Shown in pieces: positions 9,258 to 17,705 of a DNA stretch of 64,000 bases. Position 1 is the stretch's first letter. Every line of letters starts with the position of its first letter. Position numbers and translations under genes: made by a program. Source of the stretch: Burkholderiales bacterium. GTDB taxonomy: Bacteria > Pseudomonadota > Gammaproteobacteria > Burkholderiales > Nitrosomonadaceae. The notes below the pieces were generated by a model, which was not told the origin of the DNA, ran no database searches, and saw only the letters and a program-made list of their open reading frames with translations. The stretch is taken from NCBI GenBank assembly GCA_024235735.1, contig JACKLU010000007.1, positions 1-64,000 on the forward strand, read 5' to 3'.

Positions 9258-10847
9258 TCATTTGCCTTGCTTTGATGATTGAATGAACTCCGGTGTCAAC
9301 GGAAGTAATTCATCGATACGGCTATTGGGCCAGGCGGGGAGTTTAGCGAGTGTTTCTTTGAGCCATGTGGCCGGATTGGTGTTGTTTAGCCTGGCGGTGC
9401 CGAACAGGGTTTGAATGGCTGCAGCACGTTGGCCGGCGCGTTCCGATCCAGTGAAGAGCCAGTTCTTTTTCCCGATGGCGATGGGGCGAATGGTGTTTTC
9501 TACCGGATTGTTGTCGATCGGCAGATGACCTGTTTGTGCGTAGCGGCTCAGGCTTTTCCAACGTTTGAGTGTGTAGTCCAGTGCTCTGGCGGAGCCGCCG
9601 CCATTTGCGGTTTGTAGGCGGGTTTGAGTCAGCCAGCCGTGCATTGCATTAAGTAGCGGCAGGCTTTTTTCGACGCGTAACTGTTGACGCGCCTCGGCAT
9701 TCAGGTGTTTGCCTTCTGCCTCAATCGCATATAAGGTGCTGATACGCTGCAATGCCTCGAATGCCATTGGACTGGCGTTGGCTTTGTGCAGGTCGAAGAA
9801 TTTGCGCCGCGCATGCGCCCAGCAGCCCAGTTCGATACAGGGCGATGCGGTTCTGGAGAACAGCGGTTTGTAGCCGCCATAGTCATCGACCAGCAGATGG
9901 CCTTGCCAGTTTTGCAGGAAGTTTTGCGCATGCCGGCCGCTTCGACCGGCTTGATAGTCGAAGATGACGATTCGTGGCCCCGAGTCAAGATCGTTACTGC
10001 GGTAGGCCCATAGATAGGCCTTGCGGGTTTTGCCGTTGCCGGGTTCCAGTTGCGCGATGGGCGTTTCATCGGCATGAAGCATGTTACCCTGCAGCAAATG
10101 CCAGATCAGGCGATCAACCAGCGGTTGCAGGGCTACGCCTGTACGGCCTACCCATTCCGCAAGCGTGGAACTGGACAGTGTGACTTGTTCACGGGCGGCC
10201 ATTTGTTCCAGGCGATAAAGCGGCAAATGGTTCAGATATTTGCTGGTCACCACCCAGGCCAGTAAACCCGGCGCTGCCATACCGCCGTCGATCACTGCCG
10301 GTGGCGCCGGTTCTGCAGTGATGGTTTCGCAAGTTCTGCAAGCGTACTGTGGCCGGATGTGACGGTGAACAAAAAATCGAGCGGGTTCAACATCGAGCTG
10401 TTCGGTAACGTCTTCACCGATCTTAACCAGCTCGCGGCCGCACTGGTTGCATTGGCAGGACTGGGGTTCATGCCGGTGCTCGATGCGCGGCAAATGATCC
10501 GGCAGCGGCTGGCGTCCAGCACGATTGCGCGGCAACTTGGGTTTAGTGTCTTTATCGGCTGGTGCATTGATCTGTTCGATTTCCGCATTGACGGCAGCGA
10601 TATCCGCCAGCACCGATTCGTCAAACAGACTCGGATGTTCGAATGAAGACAGTGACTCGTTCTTCCTGCCAAAACGGATGCGGCGCAAATGTGCCAGTTC
10701 CATTGTGAGCGCCTGGATTTTAATCTCCTGTGCGCGAATCTCTTGCTGGGCCTGATCAAGCAACGTCTGAACAATGTCGGCCACCTGTTGTTTGGTATCC
10801 GCATCAAGATTCAATTGATCGAGTTGAGTCAATGATTTCATGGCCAT
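9258..10847 (-). CDS. tnpC: IS66 transposase TnpC
   Basis: 529 residues, full length for the family. An N-terminal coiled coil (ALTMELAHLRRIRFGRKNE) is followed by a zinc-finger-like region with CNQCG and CRTCE, then the DDE domain: HADETPIAQL near 265 gives the first aspartate, LLVDDYGGYK the second, and NNPVENTIRPIAIGKKNW the glutamate. The conserved C-terminal motif FTGSERAGQRAA is present. It catalyses movement of the element together with TnpA and TnpB. The gene appears intact. It starts MAMKSL, 55 bp downstream of tnpB. Confidence 0.95.
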   Translation of the reverse strand: MAMKSLTQLDQLNLDADTKQQVADIVQTLLDQAQQEIRAQEIKIQALTMELAHLRRIRFGRKNESLSSFEHPSLFDESVLADIAAVNAEIEQINAPADKDTKPKLPRNRAGRQPLPDHLPRIEHRHEPQSCQCNQCGRELVKIGEDVTEQLDVEPARFFVHRHIRPQYACRTCETITAEPAPPAVIDGGMAAPGLLAWVVTSKYLNHLPLYRLEQMAAREQVTLSSSTLAEWVGRTGVALQPLVDRLIWHLLQGNMLHADETPIAQLEPGNGKTRKAYLWAYRSNDLDSGPRIVIFDYQAGRSGRHAQNFLQNWQGHLLVDDYGGYKPLFSRTASPCIELGCWAHARRKFFDLHKANASPMAFEALQRISTLYAIEAEGKHLNAEARQQLRVEKSLPLLNAMHGWLTQTRLQTANGGGSARALDYTLKRWKSLSRYAQTGHLPIDNNPVENTIRPIAIGKKNWLFTGSERAGQRAAAIQTLFGTARLNNTNPATWLKETLAKLPAWPNSRIDELLPLTPEFIQSSKQGK

Positions 10848-10902
10848 TATTATACCACAAAACCACCATAACTAACTGTTAACATTGAATTATCACATAA
10901 CA

Positions 10903-11253
10903 TCACACCTGCAAATGAGCAGGTGGCAATGCCGACAGACGCCGCCAGTCCACACCTGCCGTAAGCCATTCCCACTGCATTCTCGTCAACTCAAAACAAC
11001 GATCCTCCAGCTTCGGCCACACAAACCGGCCTTGATGTAATCGGCGTTGGCATAACCAGACTCCCGTACCATCCCACAACAACACCTTGATGCGATTGCC
11101 CGCACGGTTACAAAACACAAACGCCGATCCCGAACACGGCGAATAACCCAGCGCCTGCTGCACAATCATCGACAAACCGTCAATGCCTCGGCGCATATCT
11201 GCCGGTTCAACCATCATCCAGATTTGACCGCTATGCGTAATCATTCCAGACAT
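10903..11253 (-). CDS. tnpB: IS66 accessory protein TnpB (IS66 Orf2)
   Basis: 116 residues with the family hallmarks: VEPADMRRGIDGL near the N-terminus, FVFCNRAGNRIKVLLWDGTGVWLCQRRL in two adjacent conserved blocks, and a tryptophan-rich end. TnpB is needed for IS66 transposition, though its biochemical role is not settled. The start overlaps the end of tnpA by 13 bp, indicating coupled translation. Confidence 0.95.
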   Translation of the reverse strand: MSGMITHSGQIWMMVEPADMRRGIDGLSMIVQQALGYSPCSGSAFVFCNRAGNRIKVLLWDGTGVWLCQRRLHQGRFVWPKLEDRCFELTRMQWEWLTAGVDWRRLSALPPAHLQV

Positions 11254-11540
11254 CGCAACAATTCAACCAGCCATTGCGGTGAAACATCTGCCGGTATTTC
11301 CAATACATAACCGCCAGAACCGCGTAATTTCAAAGAATTCATCGGTGACGATTCCGGTTTGATCGTTACCGGTACCAACGTGGCGGGCTTATTATCCAAG
11401 CAATCATGGCGATAAACTCTCAACCAGTTACAAAATGTCTTCGCATTCAATCCCTGCTTACGACAATAAGCAGCCTGGCTCATGCCGCTTGATTGCCAGA
11501 TTTCTATATGTTTTCGTTGATGCTGCTGTAATTTCATCAA
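11241..11540 (-). CDS. tnpA: IS66 accessory protein TnpA (helix-turn-helix)
   Basis: 99 residues. The N-terminal half is a helix-turn-helix (HIEIWQSSGMSQAAYCRKQG, then NAKTFCNWLRVYR) of the IS3/IS66 Orf1 type that probably binds the element ends. It is the first gene of the tnpABC operon, and an AGGAGGATAA ribosome-binding site lies just before its ATG. Confidence 0.93.
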   Translation of the reverse strand: MMKLQQHQRKHIEIWQSSGMSQAAYCRKQGLNAKTFCNWLRVYRHDCLDNKPATLVPVTIKPESSPMNSLKLRGSGGYVLEIPADVSPQWLVELLRCLE

Positions 11541-11743
11541 TTATCCTCCTGAAAAATTTACTCAGGCAGAATAATGAAATTCAACAACCATATTAAGATG
11601 GAAGGATTGGAGGCTTACCGTTGTTAGAAATCAAGGCCAGGTACTCCTTCGTTACTTCCGCCTCTCTCAAAAGCTCTGTTGTAATTGTTGTATCCTTTTA
11701 GGTTCCGAGCTCCATTTCATAAAACGGGCTACTTCGACCGGTG

Positions 11744-12250
11744 TCAAAAGTACAGTTCAGCCGATTTCGCGTAATTCCTTTGTCGAAATGCCTCATCTGC
11801 CTGCGGTCGCAATTGATCAGCTAGAACGTCAAGAGCGTACTCTTCAGACCATGATTTTCGTTCACTTTCGAGTATTGAGAAGAGTTGCGAATCGCCATCA
11901 AGAGCCGAACGGCCATAACGCTTCATCAACGAACTCAGCTCATCGAGACCGACGACAACCCCTTCTGGTGTAGTCGTCGCTGGATAGTGGAAATACTTTT
12001 CAGCTTCCGAATCTATGTGTCGGATAATTTCCGAAATTGCGTATCGAGTTCCGAACGCATTAATGCCTACTCCAATCTCATACGATTTTCGCCCGTGATA
12101 CACGTCTACTTCAACGCTGCCTTTTCGTTGACAGTAACGCACAAGTGTTGGCAAAGCTTCGATTTCAGAGAACCCTAAGTCGCCGAGAAATGCAAAGGCT
12201 TCCCTAGCTTCATTCTCAAAGTTCAGATGCGCACGATCCGATGCATTCAT
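11744..12250 (-). CDS. Putative immunity protein of an orphan Rhs tip (imm3), possibly C-terminally cut
   Basis: About 168 residues, soluble, no membrane segment. Readable features are FLGDLGFSEIEALPTLVRY, EVDVYHGRKSYEIGVG and a C-terminal helix pair (RPQADEAFRQRNYAKSAELYF) like the start of a TPR that ends abruptly, so the 3' end may be lost near the IS66 junction. I chose ATG 12250, which has GGAGG 11 nt upstream; ATG 12259 is only 2 nt from it, and a TTG at 12316 would need an unlikely extension. The gene follows a decayed toxin tip ending at 12268, which is the order of toxin and immunity genes at Rhs loci. The immunity role is inferred from position only. Confidence 0.6.
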   Translation of the reverse strand: MNASDRAHLNFENEAREAFAFLGDLGFSEIEALPTLVRYCQRKGSVEVDVYHGRKSYEIGVGINAFGTRYAISEIIRHIDSEAEKYFHYPATTTPEGVVVGLDELSSLMKRYGRSALDGDSQLFSILESERKSWSEEYALDVLADQLRPQADEAFRQRNYAKSAELYF

Positions 12251-12267
12251 AATGCTCATCACCTCCG

Positions 12268-12480
12268 TTATTGCGCTGGTGGATTCCAATAATTGGTCTT
12301 CGGATCGAACGTTCAACCGCGATCTTTCAGCAAATTTCGTTCTGCATTGAGGAACTGACCTGCCGTGTCTCCTAGGGAGGCATCGCGAATCGGTTGTTCT
12401 TTACTCATTTCCTGGTGAAGCACGCCCGAGTTTTGTTTCCGCAAGGCATTGCCACCACCACTACCACTACCTAAGAGCAT
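12268..12480 (-). pseudogene. Orphan Rhs C-terminal toxin tip 3, with in-frame TGA
   Basis: From ATG 12480 the minus strand reads MLLGSGSGGGNALRKQ, then a soluble segment ending AERNLLKDRG, a TGA at 12313-12315, and in the same frame TFDPKTNYWNPPAQ and a TAA at 12268-12270. The text on both sides of the TGA reads as one protein. RG-W-TFDP is the pattern I recall from Rhs tips, so TGA probably replaces TGG (Trp). Its 5' end overlaps the preceding immunity gene by 14 bp. It lacks the Rhs core and fits a displaced toxin tip. The toxin activity is not recognisable. Confidence 0.55.
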
Positions 12481-12703
12481 TATCCAGCTCGCTTAGCAAT
12501 TTTTTTGCTTTAGCCCCAGTTGCATGATCTACTGATGATTCTGCTAATAACCTTTCAATATTCCAACGCAAAGCCATGAATATTTCAGTACCTGTTGCAC
12601 CCTCATCCATGGCATTCTGCAACGCTTTCCCATAATGCTGTAAAGAGGTATTTTCAAGCATCGAAATCAGTTCTTCTGCTTCTTGATAGTGATCGTAAGG
12701 CAT
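12467..12703 (-). CDS. Putative immunity protein for orphan Rhs tip 2 (imm2)
   Basis: 78 residues, acidic and all-helical (MPYDHYQEAEELISMLEN..., ending AKKLLSELDNALR). The ATG shares one base with the TAA of the decayed toxin tip upstream (TAATG). The same arrangement joins the intact rhs gene to its immunity gene at 13304. A small acidic protein coupled to a toxin tip is typical of immunity proteins. No family is recognised with certainty, and the cognate toxin is inactive, so this may be retained as defence against siblings carrying that tip. Confidence 0.6.
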   Translation of the reverse strand: MPYDHYQEAEELISMLENTSLQHYGKALQNAMDEGATGTEIFMALRWNIERLLAESSVDHATGAKAKKLLSELDNALR

Positions 12704-12965
12704 TATTGAAAGCTTCCGTAATTAAATGTGCGCATTTGTACTCCATTTGCGGGAACAACAACTTCGATTCCACTCCTTTATTAACACCTACAGCAGGGGC
12801 ATCTTCGCCTGGATCAAATAATCATTGATTGCTTTTCAAACTGTACCGATAATAAACCTCATCTTTGGATATGCGTTGTAATGTTGGAGGTCCTCCGCCA
12901 TGCATATGACTTTTTGGGTAGGTCAATTCCCAGTAACTTGTACCATTCACGGTGTGATGATTCCT
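12703..12965 (-). pseudogene. Orphan Rhs C-terminal toxin tip 2, nonsense plus frameshift
   Basis: On the minus strand, just after imm1, a frame reads NHHTVNGTSYWELTYPKS, HMHGGGPPTLQRISKDE, VYYRYSLKSNQ, then TGA at 12822-12824, then in the same frame LFDPGEDAPAVGVNKGVE. About 60 bp before the end a one-base loss moves the sense to EVVVPANGVQMRTFNYGSFQ and a TAA at 12703-12705. The pieces join into one coherent toxin-tip sequence if the TGA was TGG. No start codon or Rhs core is attached. The TAA overlaps the start of imm2. I read it as a displaced, dead toxin tip. Its activity is unknown. Confidence 0.55.
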
Positions 12966-12980
12966 TTAAAATATGGCGCA

Positions 12981-13304
12981 TTAAATCTGTTTTAACGATT
13001 TTTTGATAGGCCTCTCGTAAAAAGACTTAAACGCTTTGCCCTTATTAACATCATCCAACAAAACCTTCAATGGTTCCTTTAACTCTATTAATCGGTTTTT
13101 TCCTATTATATCCACAGCCAACATTGTTTTTGGCTCTGATCTTAATTCTAGCCAGTGCATCATAGTCATAATAAAATCTTCCCGGGACTCGTCAATTAAA
13201 CGAACTGAGATCTTATTTATATGTTCATATAAATCTTCACCTGATGCTCTTGAAGGAAAAACTTCCACCGCTTGATTAAGCAGTTCTTCAATTGTGGACG
13301 CCAT
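12981..13304 (-). CDS. Putative immunity protein for the Rhs toxin (imm1)
   Basis: 107 residues, soluble and helical (MASTIEELLNQAVEVFPSRA..., ending ERPIKKSLKQI). The ATG overlaps the rhs stop in TAATG, so translation is coupled. Genes directly downstream of Rhs toxins encode the protein that neutralises the tip. Here that tip is a probable ADP-ribosyltransferase. The immunity role rests on position; no family is recognised with confidence. Confidence 0.65.
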   Translation of the reverse strand: MASTIEELLNQAVEVFPSRASGEDLYEHINKISVRLIDESREDFIMTMMHWLELRSEPKTMLAVDIIGKNRLIELKEPLKVLLDDVNKGKAFKSFYERPIKKSLKQI

Positions 13305-16300
13305 TATCTAACTCTCCGTAAAGCTTCGGGTGGAATCAATGTATCAAACACTACTTCTTGACCTCCTCCTGGCATATTGAAATCACGTTTTACTTGGGTT
13401 GGTTTTGGTATTCTGATATCCATGTTTTGGAGAGTTTTCGTGTCAATTTCCATCAAGGCATTAGGTGCACCTCTATTAGGAGGTAACGCTAGATCAATTT
13501 GCGCTTGTAGCCCACTTTTCGTTCCATCTGGGGTTGTAAATACTCTACCTGATGCACCGGGGCGTAATCCATTTTCAGCAATACTGTTAGCATATTTACT
13601 TGATGTGTAGTGATATAGCTTATCAGGTGTCTTGTTTATAACATTCCTCGATACTTCGCAAGACTTCCTAACACTCCCGATTTTACCCAAAGGACCCGGC
13701 AGTGTTACCACGGATTCAATGGCATCAGGGTAGACCGGGTGGGGCTGTATGGGTGCCATCATGTCCAACAGGGTTAGCGCCCCGCCGAATGCCCACAGTA
13801 ATAAAGGAGGGACGTATTCGCCTGTCGGATCGTTAAAACTCAACGGATTTTGCAGTGCATATCCATAAGTATTCAATCCACCCGCCAGTCCAATGGGATC
13901 GCTGGACAAATATCGTCCGCTTTGCGGTTCGTAATCCCTGAAATAATTATAGTGCAGATTGGTTTCGGCATCGAAATATTGCCCGGCAAACCGAAGGTTG
14001 TATTTAAACTGGATACCATCGCCATCGGGATCTTCGTCCGGCGGGTTGTCGCCGAAAGCATTCTGGTTTCGCCATAGCCATACCGGAGTGCCGGTCGAGT
14101 CTGTGATGACGCGCGGCGTGTTCAAATGATCGGCATGGATCATATAGACCTGAACGGGATCTGCCGGCGATGCCTGTTTGATCACGGCTACGGGTATGTC
14201 GTTGAACCAGACCGTTTCTTGCTGGAGTTTCCAGTTTTCTTTGGCGATATTATTCGCGCTGAATTGACTGATCAGTCGCCCGGCGGGATCATGGAAAAAC
14301 GTGAAGCGTCTTTTTTCCTTGCCGTCCCGGCGTACGCGTTCGCCAAATCCGTTATATGTGTACTTACGGATTTTGTTCCCGTTAATGATTTTCTTCAGGC
14401 GGCCGGCAGCGTTCCAGGTGAACTGTATCTGTCCATCATGGATAACGTTGCCGGCCGCATCGTAGGTATATGTTTTAGCCACCGGCCCTGCGACATTGAG
14501 CAGGCGGTTGCTGTTCGCATCGATGGTGTACGGATACACTGCGGCACCCGATTGTTCGCTGATGCGGTTGCCGTTGGCGTCATAGTTCCAGACACGGTAA
14601 CTGACGTTGTCCGACTGATTAATGAGTCGATCGAGTGCATCGTAGGCATAGTTGCGGTTGTTGATCGGATTGGTGTGCAGGGTGCCGACAATCCGGCTTG
14701 CCGCGTCGTAAGTCAGCGTTTGGGTATTTGCACCCAATGGGTGCTGTGTGAGTCTGCCGTCGAGATCAAAACTGCGGTTGTGCGGCTGACCGTTGCCCCA
14801 GTTCCAGCTTTCCGGTTCACCAAAAGGACGGTAGGCGATGTTTTGCATCAGGCTGTTGCCGTTGACGAGCAACTGTGTGGGTCGTCCGTCGATGCCATAG
14901 ACATAGTCAATTTGCGCGCCGGACGGATAGGTTATGCGCGTTAGTTGGCCGCCGGTGTTGTATTGGTAGTTTAAGGTTTGTGTCAAACGCCTTGCGCCAA
15001 ACACAACGGTTTGAGTTTTGCCGGTTATCCGACCGTATTGATCATATTGGTAGCTGGTGCTGCCCGATTCATCATTCATGCTGATCAAGCGCCCAATACC
15101 GTTGGCGCCGGTATCGTACACCCACGTGATCGCGCCGGTTTGCGGCACACCGCTAACCGTGGTGTACGATTGAGATATCGGGCGGTTTAAGGCATCGTAG
15201 ACTGTTGCCTGCACCACGCCTCTGGCATCTGTTTTCGTCAGCGGGTTGCCTGCTGCATCATAGGTATAGGTTGTCGTTCCACGGTCTTGCGAGATTTCCT
15301 GAGTGACATCGCCAAACGCATTGGTGGTGTACTGGGTAGTAATGCCTTTAGGATCGGTGATGCGGGTGATCTGGCCGAAGGCATCGAGTGATTGCAGTGT
15401 CTGACCGCCCATTGGGTCGTTCGCCTGAATCAACCGGTCGAGTGTGTCGAATTGACGCGTCGATATGTGCAATAGCGGATTCGTAGTCTGTTTCAGATTG
15501 CCGCTGGCGTCATACGCGAGTTCAGTCACCTGATTCTGCGCGCCCACGATTTTCCACAGCCGGTTCAATGCATCGAATTCCTGCTGACGGGTTTGCGCGA
15601 GTGTATTGGTGGCGTCGAATATTTCTGCTCTGGTGCGGTTGCCTGCGGCATCGAGCGTATAGCGGATGGCGTTGCCGAGGCTGTCGCTGACTGCGATCAG
15701 CCGGTGCGCATCGTCATAGGCGTAGTCCATGCTGCTGCCATCGGGGCGGATCAGTTGAATGAGTTGACCGACAGCATCATACCGATAGGTGGTCGATTCG
15801 GCGCCCACAACACGCGAAATCAGGCGTTGACGGCTATCGTAGGTTAGCGTCGTGACGAGGTTGTTGGCATCGATCAGCTGCTCGACCTGACCGTGAGCGT
15901 TATAGCGACGGATATCGGTAGCATGACCGAGTGCATTGGTGATGCGCATCACTTGCCCACGGCAGCCGAAATGACCGCCGTCACAGATTGCATCAGGCGC
16001 GAAGTAATCGATCGTGGTGATGTCGTTCACGTCGGTGCGCGGGCCGTCTTCGATGCGCTGCACGATGACGCCCGGCACCGTGGCATGGTAAGTGTAGCGG
16101 GTCGTCCACGTGCGCGTTGCGTTGCTTGCGGTGTCGCGGATGCCCAGTTGCGTCACGTTGCCGTAGGTATCGTACGCAATCGTGGTCTCGCGGCCATCTT
16201 CTGTCAACTGTACCGGCAGACGGAAATTCGCATGCCAGTGAGTCACGATCTTGCGTTCACTCGTGTCGGGTGCTGGCGTATAGCTCGCCATATCGGCCGG

Positions 16301-17674
16301 ACAGCTGCTGCCGGAAGACAAACCTTCAACTCGCGCAATCTCGAGATTGCGGTTCAGGTCATAGGCGTAACAGGTCTTGTTGCCGTTAAAATCGGCGCGG
16401 CTGGCGACATTGCCATTGCTATCGTAGGTTGTCGCTGAAGATGCTGCGCTGCAACCCGATCCCGCGGGCTGCGATTGGCCGACACGCTTTGCCATGCCCA
16501 GAATCGTTTGAAAGTTATGCGTGTACTGACTGCCGAGCGGATCGGTCACTGTCGTTGTCGATGCGGATGCCGTGCCGTCTCCGCTGTAGCTGATCTGGTA
16601 ACGATCGACGCCGCCGGCATGCTCGGTCATGATCGCCCGGCCTTTCGTGTCGTAAGTATGCGTCGCATAACGAACACTGTTCTCATCGGTGATGCCGGTC
16701 AATGCATGCGGCAGGTTGATGCCGCTGGTATAGGCTGGCTCGTTGTAATGATAGATTCGTGTATTGCCGTCGGGATAACGGATGCTGGCCAGATTGCCGG
16801 TGGATTCATAGTTGAACTGATGAATGCTGCCTGATGGGTCGATCAGGTCAGCGAAATTGCCCTGAATATCATGCGTGAACTGGAGTTGCCGCCCAAAAGA
16901 ATCGGTAACGCTGACGAGATTGCCATGGGTGTTATAGGAGAGCGTATGCGTCAATCCACTGCGATCTTCAACTGAAACGAGTTTTCCAGCCGCATCGTAA
17001 CGTTCAATTCTGTCATTGAACCGGTCAACGTAAAGCCAGCCGGTGCGCTGGTTGTCTTCATCGATCAGTTCGGTCAGCGTATCATTGATATCGCTATCAC
17101 CCCGCCATTCACCGGTTGCCTGATCTTTGTTGAACAGTAAAGCGCCTTTGCCGCGATAAACTCTTGCACTGCTTGGAACATCCTGACCGTCGACGACGAT
17201 AGACTTGTAGTAGGAATGGCGCCAGGTTACACCCAATCTTTTCCTGTCATTGTGTTGATAAAAAAGCTGAAATTCAATTGGAAATACACTGTCCCCCGTG
17301 CTATAGACAGGAATGGTCAATTCTTTGCGGCCAAGCGCAATATGGACTGGATGAGGCGTTCTTTCTCCACATTCTTCCGGTTTGGCCAGGTCTTTTTCAC
17401 CATCGGGATATGCAGGGACTGGACAGGCAATGTAGCCACGAGCAGACGAAAGTAATAATGGATTTGGAGCATTAATTATGCTATATCCAGTTGGTTTTGA
17501 TTTATCCAGATTTTCTGGGCACACACCAGTCTTGCTTGTTAAGGCGCTTATCCTGTATCTACGCCCACTTACAGCGCTATATTTAATACCAGACAATCTC
17601 CAGAGCCACCCATCGTATCCAGGTACTTCTTCATTCTCATTACATTCAAATGAAGTAATGTCAGGGCCCGCCAT
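13304..17674 (-). CDS. Rhs/YD-repeat polymorphic toxin with probable ADP-ribosyltransferase tip
   Basis: 1456 residues. From about residue 110 to 1200 it consists of YD repeats (YDAAGNLV, YDALNRLI and similar, over 30 visible) that form the Rhs shell. The core ends with the conserved block LRFAGQYFDAETNLHYNYFRDYEPQSGRYLSSDPIGL, given here only as a landmark around residues 1250-1290. After NPLSFNDPTGEYVPPLL the variable tip begins. Its last ~105 residues (LYHYTSSKYANSIAENGL, VFTTPDGT, MEIDTKTL, NMPGGGQEVVFDTLIPPEA) resemble the HYD1-type ADP-ribosyltransferases, which would modify a target-cell molecule. The ORF lacks a signal peptide and a good ribosome-binding site; the true N-terminus may be the adjacent ORF at 17706-17969, separated by frameshifts. 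The stop is coupled to imm1. Confidence 0.88.
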   Translation of the reverse strand: MAGPDITSFECNENEEVPGYDGWLWRLSGIKYSAVSGRRYRISALTSKTGVCPENLDKSKPTGYSIINAPNPLLLSSARGYIACPVPAYPDGEKDLAKPEECGERTPHPVHIALGRKELTIPVYSTGDSVFPIEFQLFYQHNDRKRLGVTWRHSYYKSIVVDGQDVPSSARVYRGKGALLFNKDQATGEWRGDSDINDTLTELIDEDNQRTGWLYVDRFNDRIERYDAAGKLVSVEDRSGLTHTLSYNTHGNLVSVTDSFGRQLQFTHDIQGNFADLIDPSGSIHQFNYESTGNLASIRYPDGNTRIYHYNEPAYTSGINLPHALTGITDENSVRYATHTYDTKGRAIMTEHAGGVDRYQISYSGDGTASASTTTVTDPLGSQYTHNFQTILGMAKRVGQSQPAGSGCSAASSATTYDSNGNVASRADFNGNKTCYAYDLNRNLEIARVEGLSSGSSCPADMASYTPAPDTSERKIVTHWHANFRLPVQLTEDGRETTIAYDTYGNVTQLGIRDTASNATRTWTTRYTYHATVPGVIVQRIEDGPRTDVNDITTIDYFAPDAICDGGHFGCRGQVMRITNALGHATDIRRYNAHGQVEQLIDANNLVTTLTYDSRQRLISRVVGAESTTYRYDAVGQLIQLIRPDGSSMDYAYDDAHRLIAVSDSLGNAIRYTLDAAGNRTRAEIFDATNTLAQTRQQEFDALNRLWKIVGAQNQVTELAYDASGNLKQTTNPLLHISTRQFDTLDRLIQANDPMGGQTLQSLDAFGQITRITDPKGITTQYTTNAFGDVTQEISQDRGTTTYTYDAAGNPLTKTDARGVVQATVYDALNRPISQSYTTVSGVPQTGAITWVYDTGANGIGRLISMNDESGSTSYQYDQYGRITGKTQTVVFGARRLTQTLNYQYNTGGQLTRITYPSGAQIDYVYGIDGRPTQLLVNGNSLMQNIAYRPFGEPESWNWGNGQPHNRSFDLDGRLTQHPLGANTQTLTYDAASRIVGTLHTNPINNRNYAYDALDRLINQSDNVSYRVWNYDANGNRISEQSGAAVYPYTIDANSNRLLNVAGPVAKTYTYDAAGNVIHDGQIQFTWNAAGRLKKIINGNKIRKYTYNGFGERVRRDGKEKRRFTFFHDPAGRLISQFSANNIAKENWKLQQETVWFNDIPVAVIKQASPADPVQVYMIHADHLNTPRVITDSTGTPVWLWRNQNAFGDNPPDEDPDGDGIQFKYNLRFAGQYFDAETNLHYNYFRDYEPQSGRYLSSDPIGLAGGLNTYGYALQNPLSFNDPTGEYVPPLLLWAFGGALTLLDMMAPIQPHPVYPDAIESVVTLPGPLGKIGSVRKSCEVSRNVINKTPDKLYHYTSSKYANSIAENGLRPGASGRVFTTPDGTKSGLQAQIDLALPPNRGAPNALMEIDTKTLQNMDIRIPKPTQVKRDFNMPGGGQEVVFDTLIPPEALRRVR

Positions 17675-17705
17675 TTTAAATACATACTGTCTGCCTTAAT
17701 GACAT

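Larger units (their letters stand above)
9234..11618. mobile_element. IS66 family insertion sequence
   Basis: A 2385-bp element carrying tnpA, tnpB and tnpC on the minus strand. Its imperfect inverted ends begin GTAAGCATCCAGC at 9234 and GTAAGCCTCCAAT at the complement of 11618, matching the usual GTAA start of IS66 ends. The 8 bp outside the ends differ (AGATGAAC at 9226-9233, CGTTGTTA at 11619-11626), so no target duplication is present. The sequence to the right is not hsdS either. This points to deletion or recombination after insertion. The 125 bp right of the element hold no recognised gene. Confidence 0.9.

Noticed and set aside
9234..9286. Last 18 codons of the hsdS frame
   Set aside because: They lie inside the IS66 end and are a fortuitous read-through, not HsdS sequence.
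12268..12965. TGA read as tryptophan in this genome
   Set aside because: Many intact genes here (hsdM-2, abi, DUF58, moxR, glcF and others) end in TGA with tight overlaps, so TGA is a normal stop.
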